Below, one piece after another: positions 33,525-46,190 of a DNA stretch of 64,000 bases (position 1 is its first letter; the number at the start of each line of letters is the position of its first letter). Under the pieces are notes generated by a model. That model was not told the DNA's origin and made no database searches. It saw only the letters and a program-made list of their open reading frames with translations. The position numbers and the translations under genes are program-made. The stretch spans positions 15,295,234 through 15,359,233 of the forward strand of contig NC_049903.1 in assembly GCF_001411555.2 (NCBI RefSeq), in the 5' to 3' direction. The stretch comes from Juglans regia (Eukaryota; Streptophyta; Magnoliopsida; Fagales; Juglandaceae).

Positions 33525-35809
33525 TGTGACGCCCCGACTCCCACGTACTGGAACGCGAGAATCGTGACATTGGGATGATGACAACACGGGTCACACATCC
33601 CAACGAAATGTGCCCATGTGTGTGCAACATGCAAAAGTGCACAACAAAAGTCGCAGCAGGTAATATAAAGTCAACTGAGTACCAAAAATTTAAATACAAG
33701 TATCCAAAATAAATTACCTTTAAAAAGTTATACAGTCATCCCAAATATATTACAAAAGATAAATACATAAAAGAGTAGGATAATAAATCTCGATACACGA
33801 GAGCAATCCCAGATCGCTCTTCCAATGGAGCCAAAGCTTAAGGCTCGTCATCCTCATCTACATCAAAATCTGCGATACCCTAAAACGGTACCGCATGTAA
33901 GTAATAATCCAAACAACCCTTGAGATAAAAACGCATTAAAGCAACCAACTAACAGATCCCAAAATCTCATTTTCCCCGAAAATGATTATTTACCAACACA
34001 CGCTAAAAATCTCATTTTAGCCAAAACATAAAATCCAACATTTTCCCCAAAAAATGATTAACACAAAACCCAACCATTTATAGGACACTGTAGACGAGAA
34101 TCACAGGCGGGACTATACCACCATCCCTATCGTGTGCACCGTAGGTGGGAATCACAGGCGGGACACAACCACCATCCCCGCTTACCACCATCCCTACCAC
34201 ATGCACCGTAGACGGGAATCACAGGCGTGACTCTACCACCATCCCTACAGTTCCTTTCCACACAATGATTACATATCAGAGCACTGTAGGCAGGAAACAC
34301 AGGCGGGACTATACCACCATCTCTGCTTACCACCATCCCTACCGCATGCACCGTAGGCGAGAATCGCAGGCGAGACACAACCACCATCCCTGCTTACCAC
34401 TATCCCTACCGCGTGCACCGTAGGCGGGAATCGCAGGCGGGACTCTACCACCATCCCTGCTTACCACCATCCCTACAGTCTCTTTTCCTTTTTCTCAAAC
34501 CAGTCAATCCAAACATTTCAAACATAACTCAACATCATTTCTTACATGAAAACCCAGTTTTCAAATAAATACATGAACATGCATTCAATCTTGCGAAAAC
34601 CCAGTTTTCAGTTACAAACATGGACATGCGTGCAAATACAATGAACACAATACAACAACAATATCCAACAACCAACAAATGTCAACACAATCCAATCACT
34701 CAAACAACTCCATTCACCAATCCATCTGACCCCCATACTCCTTGGACTTAGTCTGGCAAAACTAATCAATTCACAATAAAATGAGTTAGTGCCAAAATAC
34801 ATTTAAATCACAAGAGTTATTTGAGAAAATACTTACAGTGCTATATAATAATTTCTGAAGGATTACGAAGCTGCAAGAAGTGACGTCTCAGCAACGTAAT
34901 AGTGCAAAAGGTTGTGGTCGTGGGTCTCAAAAATCCACTTTTAAATGGGAACAAACGAAAACCCAAGATTGATAGGGTAGGGCTTAGGGATGTCGGTGAA
35001 GCTAGTGGTGGCAGTGGTTGGCCGCGAGTGGCAGCGCAATGGGTGGTTGAAGACCAAAAATACCCAAATTGGAAATGGGGTTGGATGTGCTTCACTGGTG
35101 ACGGATCAAAACTGGGGTTGGGTCCATTGAGTTGCTAGGAGGTCGAGGATGAAGTGGTGAAGAAATGGTGGCCAGAACTGGCGCGACGGCGGCACGCGAA
35201 CACAGGAGGTGCCGCGGCTTGGTGTTGGGCGTGGGGGTTATCGACGACAATGGAGGAGCTGGAAACAGAGGGAGGTGGTCGTCGGCAGGTGGGGAAGCTG
35301 ATGGGAAGGGTGGTGAAGCGCACGGTGGCGCGCGACGGTGGCTGGGTGGAGAGAAAGGAAACGCACGAGAGAGAGGGAGGGTTAACATCGCGCGGGAAGC
35401 AGAGGAAAAAGAAGAAAAATAAAGAAAAAGAGAAAGAAGAAAAGAAAAAAGAGAGGAAAGAGAAAATAGAGGGAAATAAATGAGGTCTAGTCCTCACATC
35501 TTGGGTGACAAAAATTATCCAACGGAAACGATTTTAAAATCGCAAATAAAATAAAATAAGTCGAACGTAGTGATTAAAATGAAAATAAATAATTAAACCC
35601 AACAATAAGTTAATTAAATATGAAAAGAAATTTAAATGCATAACAATAATTAATTATAAAAAAAAACACTTCAAAATAATTTTCACAAAATTAAAATCAT
35701 AAAAATAAACCCACTAAAAATCCAACCAATCTTAAAACAAGTGAATAAATTTTTGAATCCATAAAAATAATTCCTTCAGTAAAAATATACTAAAATATGG
35801 GATGTTATA
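33525..35809 (-). repeat. LARD-family solo LTR inside LINE ORF1
   Basis: It runs TGTGACGCCCC to GGGATGTTATA. Flanks are gtgac and gcgac, a TSD with one mismatch. It belongs to the same family as 28,550-30,769 but is more diverged, and it carries a private tandem repeat at 34,083-34,482. No internal domain or second LTR is present, so it is a solo LTR left by LTR-LTR recombination. Confidence 0.88.
34083..34482. repeat. Tandem repeat (about 60-120 bp units) within the solo LTR
   Basis: Four to five imperfect units combine a GCACCGTAGGCGGGAATC-like part, an ACAGGCGGGACTATACCACC-like part and a CTTACCACCATCCCTACC part. The other LTR copies in this window have non-repetitive sequence at this place. 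Confidence 0.8.
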
Positions 35810-36271
35810 GCGACAAGCTGGAGATAATCTTGCTAGTGATAATAACATGGGGGACAGAACTTTGCTTACGAATGATCGGGTGCAAGAGCATACTTAAGCT
35901 GTTTTGCAATATGTTGGCCCAGAGGTACCAGTGTTTTCTATTATACAAGAGATTCGTGAGGACCACAATGGGACCGGCTCTAATTCTCTCTTCAATCCAA
36001 AAAATAGTCCTTCTGAGAGAAATGTGGAGTGGGATGCTATGGAAGCAAGAACAGAGGTTGATGTTGACATGAATTTGCAAGATGAAGAAGTTGTGCCAGA
36101 GGTTATTATTTCTAGAAATGCTTTAGATTGGATGATGTACAAGATCCATGCATGGGATCCGATAATGAAATAGATGATAAACTGGAACACGTGTAAAGAC
36201 AAAATTTATGCCTCGGATAATGAGACAAAATCAAAAGATGGCGACGTTGTGGTAATAAGGAGCTCCAATAG
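35810..36271 (+). pseudogene. LINE ORF1 C-terminal tail
   Basis: This is the continuation of the LINE after the solo LTR. It is hydrophilic and acidic sequence (RNVEWDAMEARTEVDVDMN, LQDEEVVPEVIISRNALDW) with frameshifts, consistent with the poorly conserved end of ORF1. It is cut again at 36,272. Confidence 0.6.
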
Positions 36272-37251
36272 TGTAACGCCCCAATGGAAGGCCCAAACCA
36301 CATGGCCTATACTCCAAAAGGACTAGTCAATGATACAATTGGAGCCCCATTGGAACCTTATAAAGAGCAAGAACTTCTCCTTCCCAAGCAATGTGGGACC
36401 CCATACACCACCCACCTTATCCATATCATATGGGGTATCACAATCTACCCCCTTTAAATTCCCGACGTTCTCGTTGGGCCTGTCCATTATAGGTGGCACG
36501 GCTCAAGTCCCACATTTCTGGTTGGAATATGGCCCAGCGATGGGTATAATGGTGGTTTATAACCCTACCACGGGGGTTAAACATGGTATTATCCCGATGT
36601 GATATTAAATGAAGATAAGATTATAATGTTTCAGTTTAGAAATGCCAACGGATTTTATTTTTGGAATAAGTTTATTTTTCTGAAAACTTCGCTCTAATGT
36701 TTTTGTAAAAGTTTTGTTTCTGCATTCTGAAAGTAAATGTTTTGTTCGGCTTATCAAATGTTATAAATGCTCATGTTTACATGCTAGTATATGCTCTTTG
36801 CTTGCTGAGTTGTTGATAACTCACCCCGTTAATCTTCATAATATTTCAGATGACATCGATGGTTCAGCTGAGGATCAGTATTAGAGTCTATGGAGAAGAT
36901 TAGCACTGATTTGTGGTTGGGTATCTCATGTTACTAGTGCTGGTGTTAGAGACTAATTATTTTTCTTAAGTTGCTTCAATGGATTTAGACGGTTTATGGA
37001 GATTTATGTTAATGTTTTATTATTTCTAGTTGTTATTTGAGACATGAAGAAGAGTTGATTTTATTTGGGTTATTTGGATTGAATATTGGATAAATGAACT
37101 TATTTGATTTATTTAATTGAAGTATTTACGTTCGATTTGAGTTTTAGGAAAATGGATATATTATTGATTTTGGGAGTACTCTAGCCTTGTTAGAGCTGAT
37201 TATCAGGTTTTATGAGTTAACTCTCCGGACCCTCGGGGTCGGGGCATTACA
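36272..37251. repeat. 980-bp solo LTR with perfect TSD
   Basis: It begins TGTAACGCCCC and ends GGGGCATTACA, with short inverted ends. The pentamer aatag occurs immediately on both sides (36,267-36,271 and 37,252-37,256). A TATA-like CTTATAAAGAG lies near 36,357. A typical chromoviral LTR phrase (TGATAACTCACCCCGTTAA) lies near 36,814. It is a different family from the 2.2-kb LTRs. The internal domain is gone. Confidence 0.88.
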
Positions 37252-37256
37252 AATAG

Positions 37257-39090
37257 GTCCCGAAGCAGACCTCTCAAACTCAATCTATGATAAGTTCTCT
37301 TCTTTATTGGAACTTGCGAGCTCTAGGGACCTCTAAAATGTGACTGTGTAAGTTGTTCTGAAAGTTTAAACCTGGAATCATTACTATTGCGGAGCCTTTC
37401 ATTTCAGATAGTCGAATGTGGAGTCTACAACGCTCTATTCGTTTTCTTAATGGGATTTCTAATGAAGCTAAAAATGGAAAATTATGGATTTTATGGAAAG
37501 AGGCTTCTCTTGTTAAAATTATCTATCAAGCTCTCAACATATTACAGTGGAATACTCTGAGTCTGGTAAACTTCTATAAATTTCTTTTGTGTATGCACGT
37601 TGCACTCAACATAAACGCAGGGACCTTTGGGCAACTTTAGCTTCTAATGTGCCGAGTGGTTCTTCTTGGCTGATTTCTGGCGACTTTAATATCATTCGGG
37701 CTGATTCGGAAAGAGGAGGTGGTAGGCCAAAGGTGCAAGTAGCTATGGAAGAATTTAAGTCTTTTATTGACTCTGGTGGTTTATCTGATCTAGGATACTC
37801 TGTAAATATGTTCTCTTGGTGTAATGGTCATATGGGATTGTCTAGAAGCTGGGCTAGATTGGACAGATCTCTCTTGAACTCGAATGCAGCTATGGATTTT
37901 CCTAATGCTCACATGCAATACTTGCCTCGGACCAATTCAGATCATGCTCCAATGGTCATCTGGATGGATAAGGTGCTCAACTGCTACGGTTTTCCTTCTT
38001 TCAAATTCCAGAAAATGTGGATTTCTCATGATTATTTCTTTGACTGTGTTAAAAAAGCTTGGGATGAAGATGATATTAATGATAAGGGCCTTGTTAGATT
38101 GGCTAGAAAGTTAAAAAAAAAAACAATGGGTTGTTTGAGTGCTTGGAATAAAATGTACTTTGGCAGAACTGATGCTAATATCAATATGCTAGAGGCACGT
38201 ATCGAAGCATTAGAGGAGTCTTTACAACATGGGCACTCTGAAGATGATGAGATTGATTTATTGACTTCTCGTTTAGAGTTAAATATTTGGCAACAAAGAG
38301 AATCCACCAGGCTAGCCCAACAATGTAAACAAGTGTGGTTAAAGAATGGTGATGCTCATATCCAATTTTTCTGGGCTTTAAAAAGCCATAATCATACTAT
38401 GGTGCATGAGATGTCTCTCAGGGATGGTTGTAGGCTTTCTTCTCCTGAAGATATTGACAATGAGGCTATTAATTATTTTTCAGACTTTCTTTCTTTTAAA
38501 CAAAGTGGCCCGTTACCGGATTTGTCTCATCTTTTAAATCTGATGCTTTCTGAGGTTGATAATTTCAATTTTTGCAAGCTCCCTTCGATCCAAGAAATAC
38601 AGGAATCCCTTTTCTCCATTTCGACTGATAGCAGCCTTGGCCCTGATGGTTTTGGGTCGCCTTTTTTTATCTTGCGAGGATATTGTTAGTAAAGATGTGG
38701 TGGATGCTGTTCAAGATTTTTTCAAGGGTACCTCTCTTCCAAGGTACTACTCGGCTATGTCTCTGGTTTTAATTCAAAAGGTGGATAACCCAACAAGTTT
38801 TGATAAGTTCCGACCTATTAGCCTGTGCATTGTGATTTATAAAGTTTGTTCCATGATTTTGGTTAAACGGCTATCTCCTGTCCTTTCAAAATTTATCTCT
38901 CAGGAGTAAGGTGCCTTTATTCTTGGAAGAAGTATTTTTGAAAATATTAGTTTGACTCAAGAAATGATTCACTGTTTAAATAAGTCTAATCGGGGGGGCA
39001 ATGGGGTGTTGAAAATTGATATTGCCAAGGCTTATGATAGTATCAATTGGGATTTTCTATTACACATATTTAAACAGTTGTATTTCTCAG
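37257..39090 (+). pseudogene. LINE ORF2: endonuclease and truncated reverse transcriptase
   Basis: ORF2 nicks target DNA and reverse-transcribes the LINE RNA. The start is degraded (SLYWNLRALGTSK near 37,300). From 37,589 a 366-residue frame shows the apurinic-type endonuclease: SSWLISGDFNIIR, SWCNGHMGLSRSWARLDR and YLPRTNSDHAPMVI carry the conserved N, D and SDH residues. The RT begins SISTDSSLGPDGFGS, then shifts frame at about 38,660. It continues as MSLVLIQKVDNPTSFDKFRPISLC and, after a TAA at 38,908, as LKIDIAKAYDSINWDFL. It ends abruptly near 39,090, before the catalytic FADD box. Confidence 0.9.
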
Positions 39091-39268
39091 AACGGGCTCG
39101 TTGGCCTTATAATCAATGTGTTTGCTCCCCGTTATAGTGCAAATACGACTAGTAGTTTCTCTAGGTCGGTAGATAGACCTTTTTAGAAAAGTCCGTTTGA
39201 CATCCCTCCCCCCTCACAATTGTTAACACACAGAGAGCCCTGTCCCCCACCCCCTTCTTTTTTGGCAG
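39091..39268. other. Unassigned sequence with pyrimidine tract
   Basis: No element is recognised. The last 30 bases are pyrimidine-rich and end in TTTGGCAG, a good 3' splice site. Confidence 0.4.
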
Positions 39269-39435
39269 GTGATGTCTGAAATTGAGAATCCAATTCATGT
39301 GGAACTGGGTGGTGTAATATCTGGAAGGAGAGGCATAATATGTGAAAGTGTTCATTCAGAGTTCATGGATTTAATACTGATGTGTGGAGGGCCTAATGAG
39401 AAGTTCAGAGCCAATCAATTACTCAAGTGCCTGAC
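39269..39435 (+). pseudogene. Orphan exon-like block, function unknown
   Basis: This is a 167-bp open block bounded by an acceptor (TTTTTTGGCAG) and a donor (CTGAC/GTGAGT). It reads MSEIENPIHVELGGVISG, then RRGIICESVHSEFMDLILMC and GGPNEKFRANQLLKCL in one frame without a stop. The composition looks like a conserved soluble protein rather than a transposon, but I do not recognise the family. A possible next exon starts at 40,014 after CTTTCACGCAG, keeps the phase and meets TAA at 40,063. Flanking exons upstream are missing because the LINE ends just before it. It may be a captured or residual gene fragment, or one exon of a gene lost to insertions. Confidence 0.4.
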
Positions 39436-40839
39436 GTGAGTTTCTTGACTAGTTTGTTTCCTTCTTGAACCACTATAATCTGCAACAATTATAAAAATCA
39501 TAGATGTGCACATTATAAAATCAGCTTAATTATTTACTGATTTGACACAATCATCATTGGTTTGTTTCTTTTTTTGTGAGATAGGTTTTTTATTCTGTAC
39601 TCAGTATATTGAGGTTAAAAGAATTCCAATCTTTATGGGTAAAAAAGGCTTGTTGGTTAATTTTTTATACAAAGCTGTCACTAATGTTTAGTGTGGTCCT
39701 TGGAGAACTCACGTGAAATAACCATAAAGTATTGGTTTCTAGGTTCTATTATAAACAATTTGTCCGTTCTTTAAGTAATTCAGATTGTTATCTATTTTAT
39801 TTGGTGTAAAGTCATATATTTATTAATTACTTTGTTTGAGAAGATAGGAAATAAATTTAGTGTTCTGGTAAATGTGATTCCACTTCTTGAACTTACATTC
39901 AATTATCCTCTTAAATCAGCATATTGTCTATAACGTTTAATGCGCTTGCATTGTGATTTATTTATCCTATGTGTAAATTCTTGGAGGAATATTTTCTTTG
40001 TTCTTTCACGCAGACACCATGTGCACACCCCACAAATGGAAAGCTTTTGTGTTAAACTCACATAAGGTCACATGATCCACCTTCTTGTGATTTCAACTTT
40101 TGTTACTGTTTAGGAACATTTCAGCTGATCATAAATTCTGCCATAGTACTTTCCTCCACCCTCTCTCAGCAAAGAAAACTCTACCACGTCCTTGAATAAG
40201 CAAATCCAATTCTCTGTAAATGGAAAAGATCTAAAAAATCTCTGTGCTTTCTCTCCTTCTAATAGAGTTTACTGTAGCTGAAAATATACAAATTTGAGCT
40301 CAGTGTGTTTCATCTTTGCTAAGAGAAGCAATTTAGTAATTAGATTTTTTTTGGAGGTAAATATCACTGTACATCAGTGGGAGTTGAATATGTGATCTCA
40401 TTCTTGTTGGGGGTTGAGATGTGATTTAGCCCAAAGGTTGTTAGGATAATGAGTTACTTGAACTGCTCTTTTTAGTTTTGATTGCAATGGTGCTATATAC
40501 AATGATCAAAATGGATCAATGTATTTAGGGAAGAGGAAGGAATTTAGTTTATTACCATAAAAGAACCAGTGAAAGGTTTGTGGTGAGGAAATGGGGGAAA
40601 AAGGATTGGAATTCTGAGACACATGCTTTATGTGTGCGACTCTAATGAGAGGGTTTAAAGAGTTGGGTGACCAAGATGTTGATATTATGTAAAGTCCAGA
40701 CTGAATCCTCTGCTTTATATTATGGAGATATCTTTGCCTTACATTATTCTTGTAATTATTGTGATTTGCCTTGGTTTCCATGGTTAGATGTATTTGTTTT
40801 ATATAAGATAGGTGTATGGAGAATGCCTCCTAATTTTGT
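39436..40839. other. AT-rich sequence, possibly introns of the orphan gene fragment
   Basis: Apart from the possible small exon at 40,014-40,065, I see no coding signal and no recognisable transposon. Confidence 0.4.
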
Positions 40840-41201
40840 AACTAGGTGTATGCTGTTACCTCTTGTGTACTCAGGCTATGCCTATTTACTTTTAAGATAG
40901 GTGTGTGGAGAATGATTCCTTTTGTCTCATTTGGTGTATTTGGCTTGAAAAGAATGGCCGGAGCTTTGAAGATAGGGACTGCTCTCTGGATGAGCATAGG
41001 AGTTTTTTTTTTTTTTTTTCCACACTTTTATTTCTTTGGGCTTCTGCTAGTGTTTTTAATGGAGCCAGCTTTCATGACTTTTTTGTATTACTTTCAGGCT
41101 TTTAACTCGTAACTAGGTGTTCTCAGTTGTATACTTCCTGTATACTTGGGCTATGCCTATTTACTTGATTCAATAAAACTTTATTTTACCCATAAAAAAA
41201 A
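40840..41201 (+). mobile_element. LINE 3' end with poly(A), 5'-truncated
   Basis: The frame 40,905-41,105 ends an L1-type ORF2: LIWCIWLEKNGRSFEDRD and WASASVFNGASFHDF, then FVLLSGF and a stop. It is followed by the typical 3' UTR (CTTGGGCTATGCCTATTT) and an A run near 41,193-41,201. A second, partial copy of the 3' UTR phrase (CTCAGGCTATGCCTATTTAC) sits just upstream at 40,870-40,890. Whether this is the end of the LINE truncated at 39,090 or a separate insertion cannot be decided. Confidence 0.8.
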
Positions 41202-41991
41202 GTTTGTAGGCATCCTATGGCTGAGTGATGGGACAATAATTTGCAGTTTTCTCCTTTTTCCTCCTTCTAACTTGCTATCAGATCATGCTAGAACCCTAGA
41301 AAAGTAATCTAACCCATACAAAAATCGCCAATCTCTTTCGAAGACACTGGTGCTGTCCAGATGCTGACGTCGGGGTAGTAGAGCTACCAGATTTCTAGCA
41401 ACCTGCTTAATGAAGCTGGATTTGTGGTCTGGATATTGGCAAGTTCAAATTGCTAAGAGGGAGTCATAGATTAATTATATTGGAGTGGTTGATTTGAAAC
41501 AACGAGTTTTAGAATCATTGAGAATTTAGAGTTTATAAATGCACTGTGAATTACGATTTTTAATTGACGAGAAGTAACGAAGTAAGGCATTACTGGAATG
41601 GTAGAAGTTGTGACAGAACTAGAAGACAGAACTAGAAGACAGGGATGAGGAAGCACAAGCACGAGGGTCCCTTGAAAGTTAAGGAAGCCCAAAAGAGCCC
41701 TGAGCACTCTTGCGGAGCCATCATTAGTGGATTGGTTAGAGTCTGGGTTTAGAGTTCGCTAAAAATTTCATTTGCAAATTATTAAACATTTTTTAGGACC
41801 TCCAGGAGATCTCGGAGAAGGATAAGGGTCATTAGGATGTCTTTTGGGTATATGTCAAGAACAATGTATTTTGGATGTTTGAAAGTTTTCTACTGTGATT
41901 ATGTCATGCTATTAGAAACATATTAGGTGCATTGCATGTTAACTTTATGAATGAGGGGTGTGTCATTATGTGTTACATGTCCTGACGCTTT
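41202..41991. other. Unassigned intergenic sequence
   Basis: I see no gene, RNA or repeat that I can support here. Confidence 0.6.
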
Positions 41992-42171
41992 AGGTTTGGA
42001 TAAGGAGTTGAGATTAAAGTTGAATAAAATAGTGTGATGATATTATTTTTTTAATATTATTATTGTTTTGAAATTTGAAAAAGTTGAATTGTTTATTATA
42101 TTTTATGTGAGAATTTGTGAAAATTGCAATGACGAGATGAGGTGAGTTGAGAGCCTCTCTCAATCCAAACC
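41992..42171 (+). repeat. MITE of the TTTGGAT family
   Basis: GGTTTGGAT at the left and ATCCAAACC at the right are perfect inverted ends. The body repeats the GAGTTGAGATTAAAGTTGAA...GAATTGTTTATTATATTTTA order of the other copies. It is non-coding. Confidence 0.7.
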
Positions 42172-42424
42172 GAGTCAATCTCTATCAGATTCCAAGCGGG
42201 GTCTGGGGGCGTCACATAACTTAATTATCTACAAATTCATGTTTCACAAGGGTCTTCAAATTCCAATGTTTATAGGGTCAAAAGAACTCGACAGTGTCAC
42301 AAATAAAAAGTTGGACAGAAAGTACACTCAACACTTTGCTCAAGCGAAAATTTCAAGATTCAGTTTTTAATTAGGGTTTGGACTCTTTAAATGGTCTACT
42401 CAAACCATAAGTATATATAGAATA
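42172..42424. other. Unassigned sequence, left flank of the giant LTR
   Basis: No gene is seen. GGGGTCTGGGGGCGTCACA near 42,200 looks like the end of a further LTR, but no start could be found. Confidence 0.4.
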
Positions 42425-44794
42425 TGTGACACTCCCAAATCCCCGCTTGGGATGTAACGAAGACTTGGAGCATCAGGACATACAACACAAGGTTACGTAC
42501 CCCCATTCATGACAGTTAATATGCAATGCATCCTAATATGCAACTAGCAGTATGCAATAATCACAGCGGAATAAGGGTGATTAGTTATAACTCATGTTAG
42601 AAAGCATTAATATCCATCATAAGTTCAAATTTAAGGATAGAATTTCCTTATACAAAATACTTAATCCAAGTTCCATGATTAGATCAACTGTTTCATACGC
42701 TCTGAAGTATGAAGAGACAATGTTTATGAGGATCAAAATTATATCTAGTTTTCGCTCATGGTTCAACTCCTCTTCAACCATCTGTATCCAACGGTCCTTT
42801 TTATTCTTCCTCTACTGGTCCGGACACACAACTTCTATCATTCCGGGGGGAATGATTGTGGGTCCACAATTATGAGATTTACTTGAAATGTCAGTAAGTT
42901 AAATAACCAACTTTCACAGAGATAAGATATGCATAATTAATTATAAACATGAGATGCATGCCAGAAAACAAAATCCATATTTGCCTCCCATCTAAGTTCC
43001 TCAACATTTTCAGGAAAAAAAAAAAAAAAACTTTGATGCACTTTCTCTTTCAGAGAACATTTTCACTTTCCCATTTCAAAAACATGACATTTTGAAATAG
43101 AACATTGCATACCTCATTGCTTTCAAAAATCATAACATTTCATCGTTATTAGATCCATCATTAACATATGTATGATAGCAACACCGTCTCCATATGCACA
43201 GAGAGTACCTACTAGTGACCGTAGCACAACTCATGTTGACACTACGTCTTTGTCTGCAAACATTATTCCCAATGCATTGGTAATATAACATAACATCATA
43301 ACATATAATCCCACCAGCATTAGGTGTCATAACATTTGACTTCACTCTAACGTTCTTTTAAAAAGAACCCATTCGAAGCCCATTGATTGTTATTTGTCAA
43401 CCAAGGGTTACCATTCCATTTTTACTCACTCCAAAGTTGATAGAAGAGTTCCACTAGGATAAATCTCCATACCAGCCTTTGGGGTCATGACAACAATTAA
43501 TTTCATGCTATACTTGAAAAATATATTTCATGATATGTGCATATGTAGCAAGCTTTCATGTAAAAATGACATTTATAGATACAATATGCTAAAATGGTGA
43601 GAATTTCACATGTCATGTAAACAAGTAATCAAATGTTCAATGATGTATCATATGATTTTTCGTGCTCAAAATGAAATTTATAATATGAATGTGGTGCTTA
43701 TACAAGAATCATAAATAAATTATCTAAGAGTAAGTTAGAAGCTAACTTACAAACTTCCCGAGTTTGGAAATATCATAGCGTATTCGTACTAAGTTAGGAT
43801 TTATACTACTACGGAAGACATTAATAATCAAATGATTTCAAAAATAGATATTTACAAAAAATACTCCTAAACTCTAAAAAATTGCCACTAAAGCCTTGAT
43901 ATTTTACTATTTGCAAAAAAATCTCAAATTTAACCAAACTTCATGGACCTTATATTTTTCATATTCTAAAACTATCTATACCCTTAGAATTGTAAAATTT
44001 CAAAGTGAAACTAGCTCAAACTTTAAGTGTAATTTCAACTATTGATTCCTATGAATGCATGCATATGAAACTCTCTTTAGCCACAAATAATCACTATAGT
44101 TGTTAATGACATGATAAAGGCTAAATCTTAGGTAGCAAGTTCATCCCAACACTTAATCATGGCTAAAAACCTTAATCTTCATTAATCATTCATTAATGAA
44201 GCATGATACTCTTAGCCTAAATAACCAAGGCATGCTTTCAAAATTCATCCAAAATATGTATTTTCATTCTTATCCCAATCACAAGATCTTCTAAATGCTC
44301 ATTGATCAAGCCTAGGTGAAATAAATCAAAACTTCCTAAAATAAGCATGATTTAATCAAAATCATGCATGCTTGATGATCAACACAAGGTAGAATTAAAA
44401 CCTATTATGACATGCTTCTAATCTCAAAATCAAACCTTTAATGATCATTATAAAACATTAATAAATCATATCGAAACATATTTAAGACATGCCATAGCTA
44501 AACTTCCACTTAAAACAATTTAAACACTTAAACCATCCTTAATGAACCCGGTTTTGAATTAAGCATGGTAAGTGGTAACCTTTTCCGAACTCAACTAAAA
44601 TTCACTCCAACACTTGAAAATAAGGCTTGACATGCAAACTAAGATCAAGGTCAAGAAAACTTACAAATTTCATAGTCCACTCAAGCTCCTAGCACAAGAA
44701 CTCTCAAGAACTTATAAGAATACTCAAACTCACTCACTTTCGGTTTCTCTAAAATGTAAGGGAGAATATGGCTCTCTATTAGAGGTGATATTCA

Positions 44795-44950
44795 GTCGGT
44801 CCGGACCGGAAAAACCGACCGGACCGACCAATTCGGTCCGGACCGGACCGGACCGAGAATGGTACCGGTCAGTCTCGGTCCGAATTTTATAGGACCGACT
44901 TAATTCGGTCTGGTCCACGGTCTATGGGTTTTCCGAACCGGACCGAATTA
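44795..44950. repeat. hAT left subterminal GGTCCGGACC cluster
   Basis: About ten copies of GGTCCG and CGGACC occur in both orientations. This is the kind of array that hAT transposases bind near the element ends. Confidence 0.75.
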
Positions 44951-46190
44951 AAATTGAAAATATATATATATATTAATTATATAATTCTCATTTAACCTAT
45001 CACTAACTCATCATTAAATAACTATTAACTAATAGTCTAATACTAATATTCATAATTTTATACTAATGCTAATATTTATAATTTTATACTAATATTAATA
45101 TTTATACTAATAGTCTAGACTTTACTTCTAGTCTTCTGTACTCTAATATGGAATATAAAAAAAATATATTAATAGTCTAATATAGAGTAAGAGTCTAAGA
45201 CTATAGTTATAGTTATACTAATATTATAATATAGTTATAACTTATACTAATCATAGATTCATGATTCATAATAACTGATCACTATAAGCCTATAGTATTA
45301 ATGTATTATTATATAATATCTAGTATTAGTATCACTATATCATTATAATATAAATATTATAATATAGTTATAACTTGTACTAATTAGTAAATCACTATAA
45401 CTAATATTAGTATATTACTATTTACTAATAGTCTAATACTAATAATATTATATAGTTATAACTTATACTAATCAAGTAATCATGGATTCATAATTCATAA
45501 TAACTAATTACTATAAGTCTATAGTATTAATGTATTATTATATAATATATAGTATTAGTATCACTATATCATTATAATATATATTACTATTACTATTAGT
45601 AATTTAGTATTGGTATAGTGAATAGTTATTTAGTATAATATAAGTATTATATAATATATTATACTAAGTAGTAAGTACCAAGTTACCAACTATATAACTA
45701 TTATAAGTTATAATAACTTTACTCATATAAGACTTATAGTATAATAGAATAGTATTAATAATTTAATAGCATATTATAAAAGTTATAGTATTATAGCATA
45801 ATATTTGTATAATAGTATATTATTAATATCACTATAAGTTATAAGTTATAACTATATATACCTAATAGGCTAATAACCTAATACAATGATTTATTCATCA
45901 TATAATGATATACAAAATACAATGATTTGTTAATCACATTACAAATTTACATATACAAAATGTAAAAACTTAAAAGTTTAATAGATGAAAGAATTTATTA
46001 TTATTATTATTATAATAATATAGCAATTAACATTTAACATCATAAATATAATTATTATTAATTATTTTTTAAAGAGTTAATTAAATAATCCACATTAAGT
46101 AGTTTATTTAATTTTAATTTTACTAATTTAAATAATTTTTTTAATTAATTTATGTGCTAAAAAGATAAAAGAATCACAAATTTATCAAAA
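44951..46190. repeat. Very AT-rich internal hAT region with tandem blocks
   Basis: Long runs of TA, ATA and TAGT-type repeats. A block of roughly 125 bp (TAGTTATAACTTATACTAATCA...TATAATATAT, 45,228-45,350) recurs at 45,452-45,580. No coding potential is seen. Confidence 0.75.

Noticed and set aside
41471..41707. 78-residue minus-strand frame
   Set aside because: No domain, no splice context and biased composition; it is probably chance.
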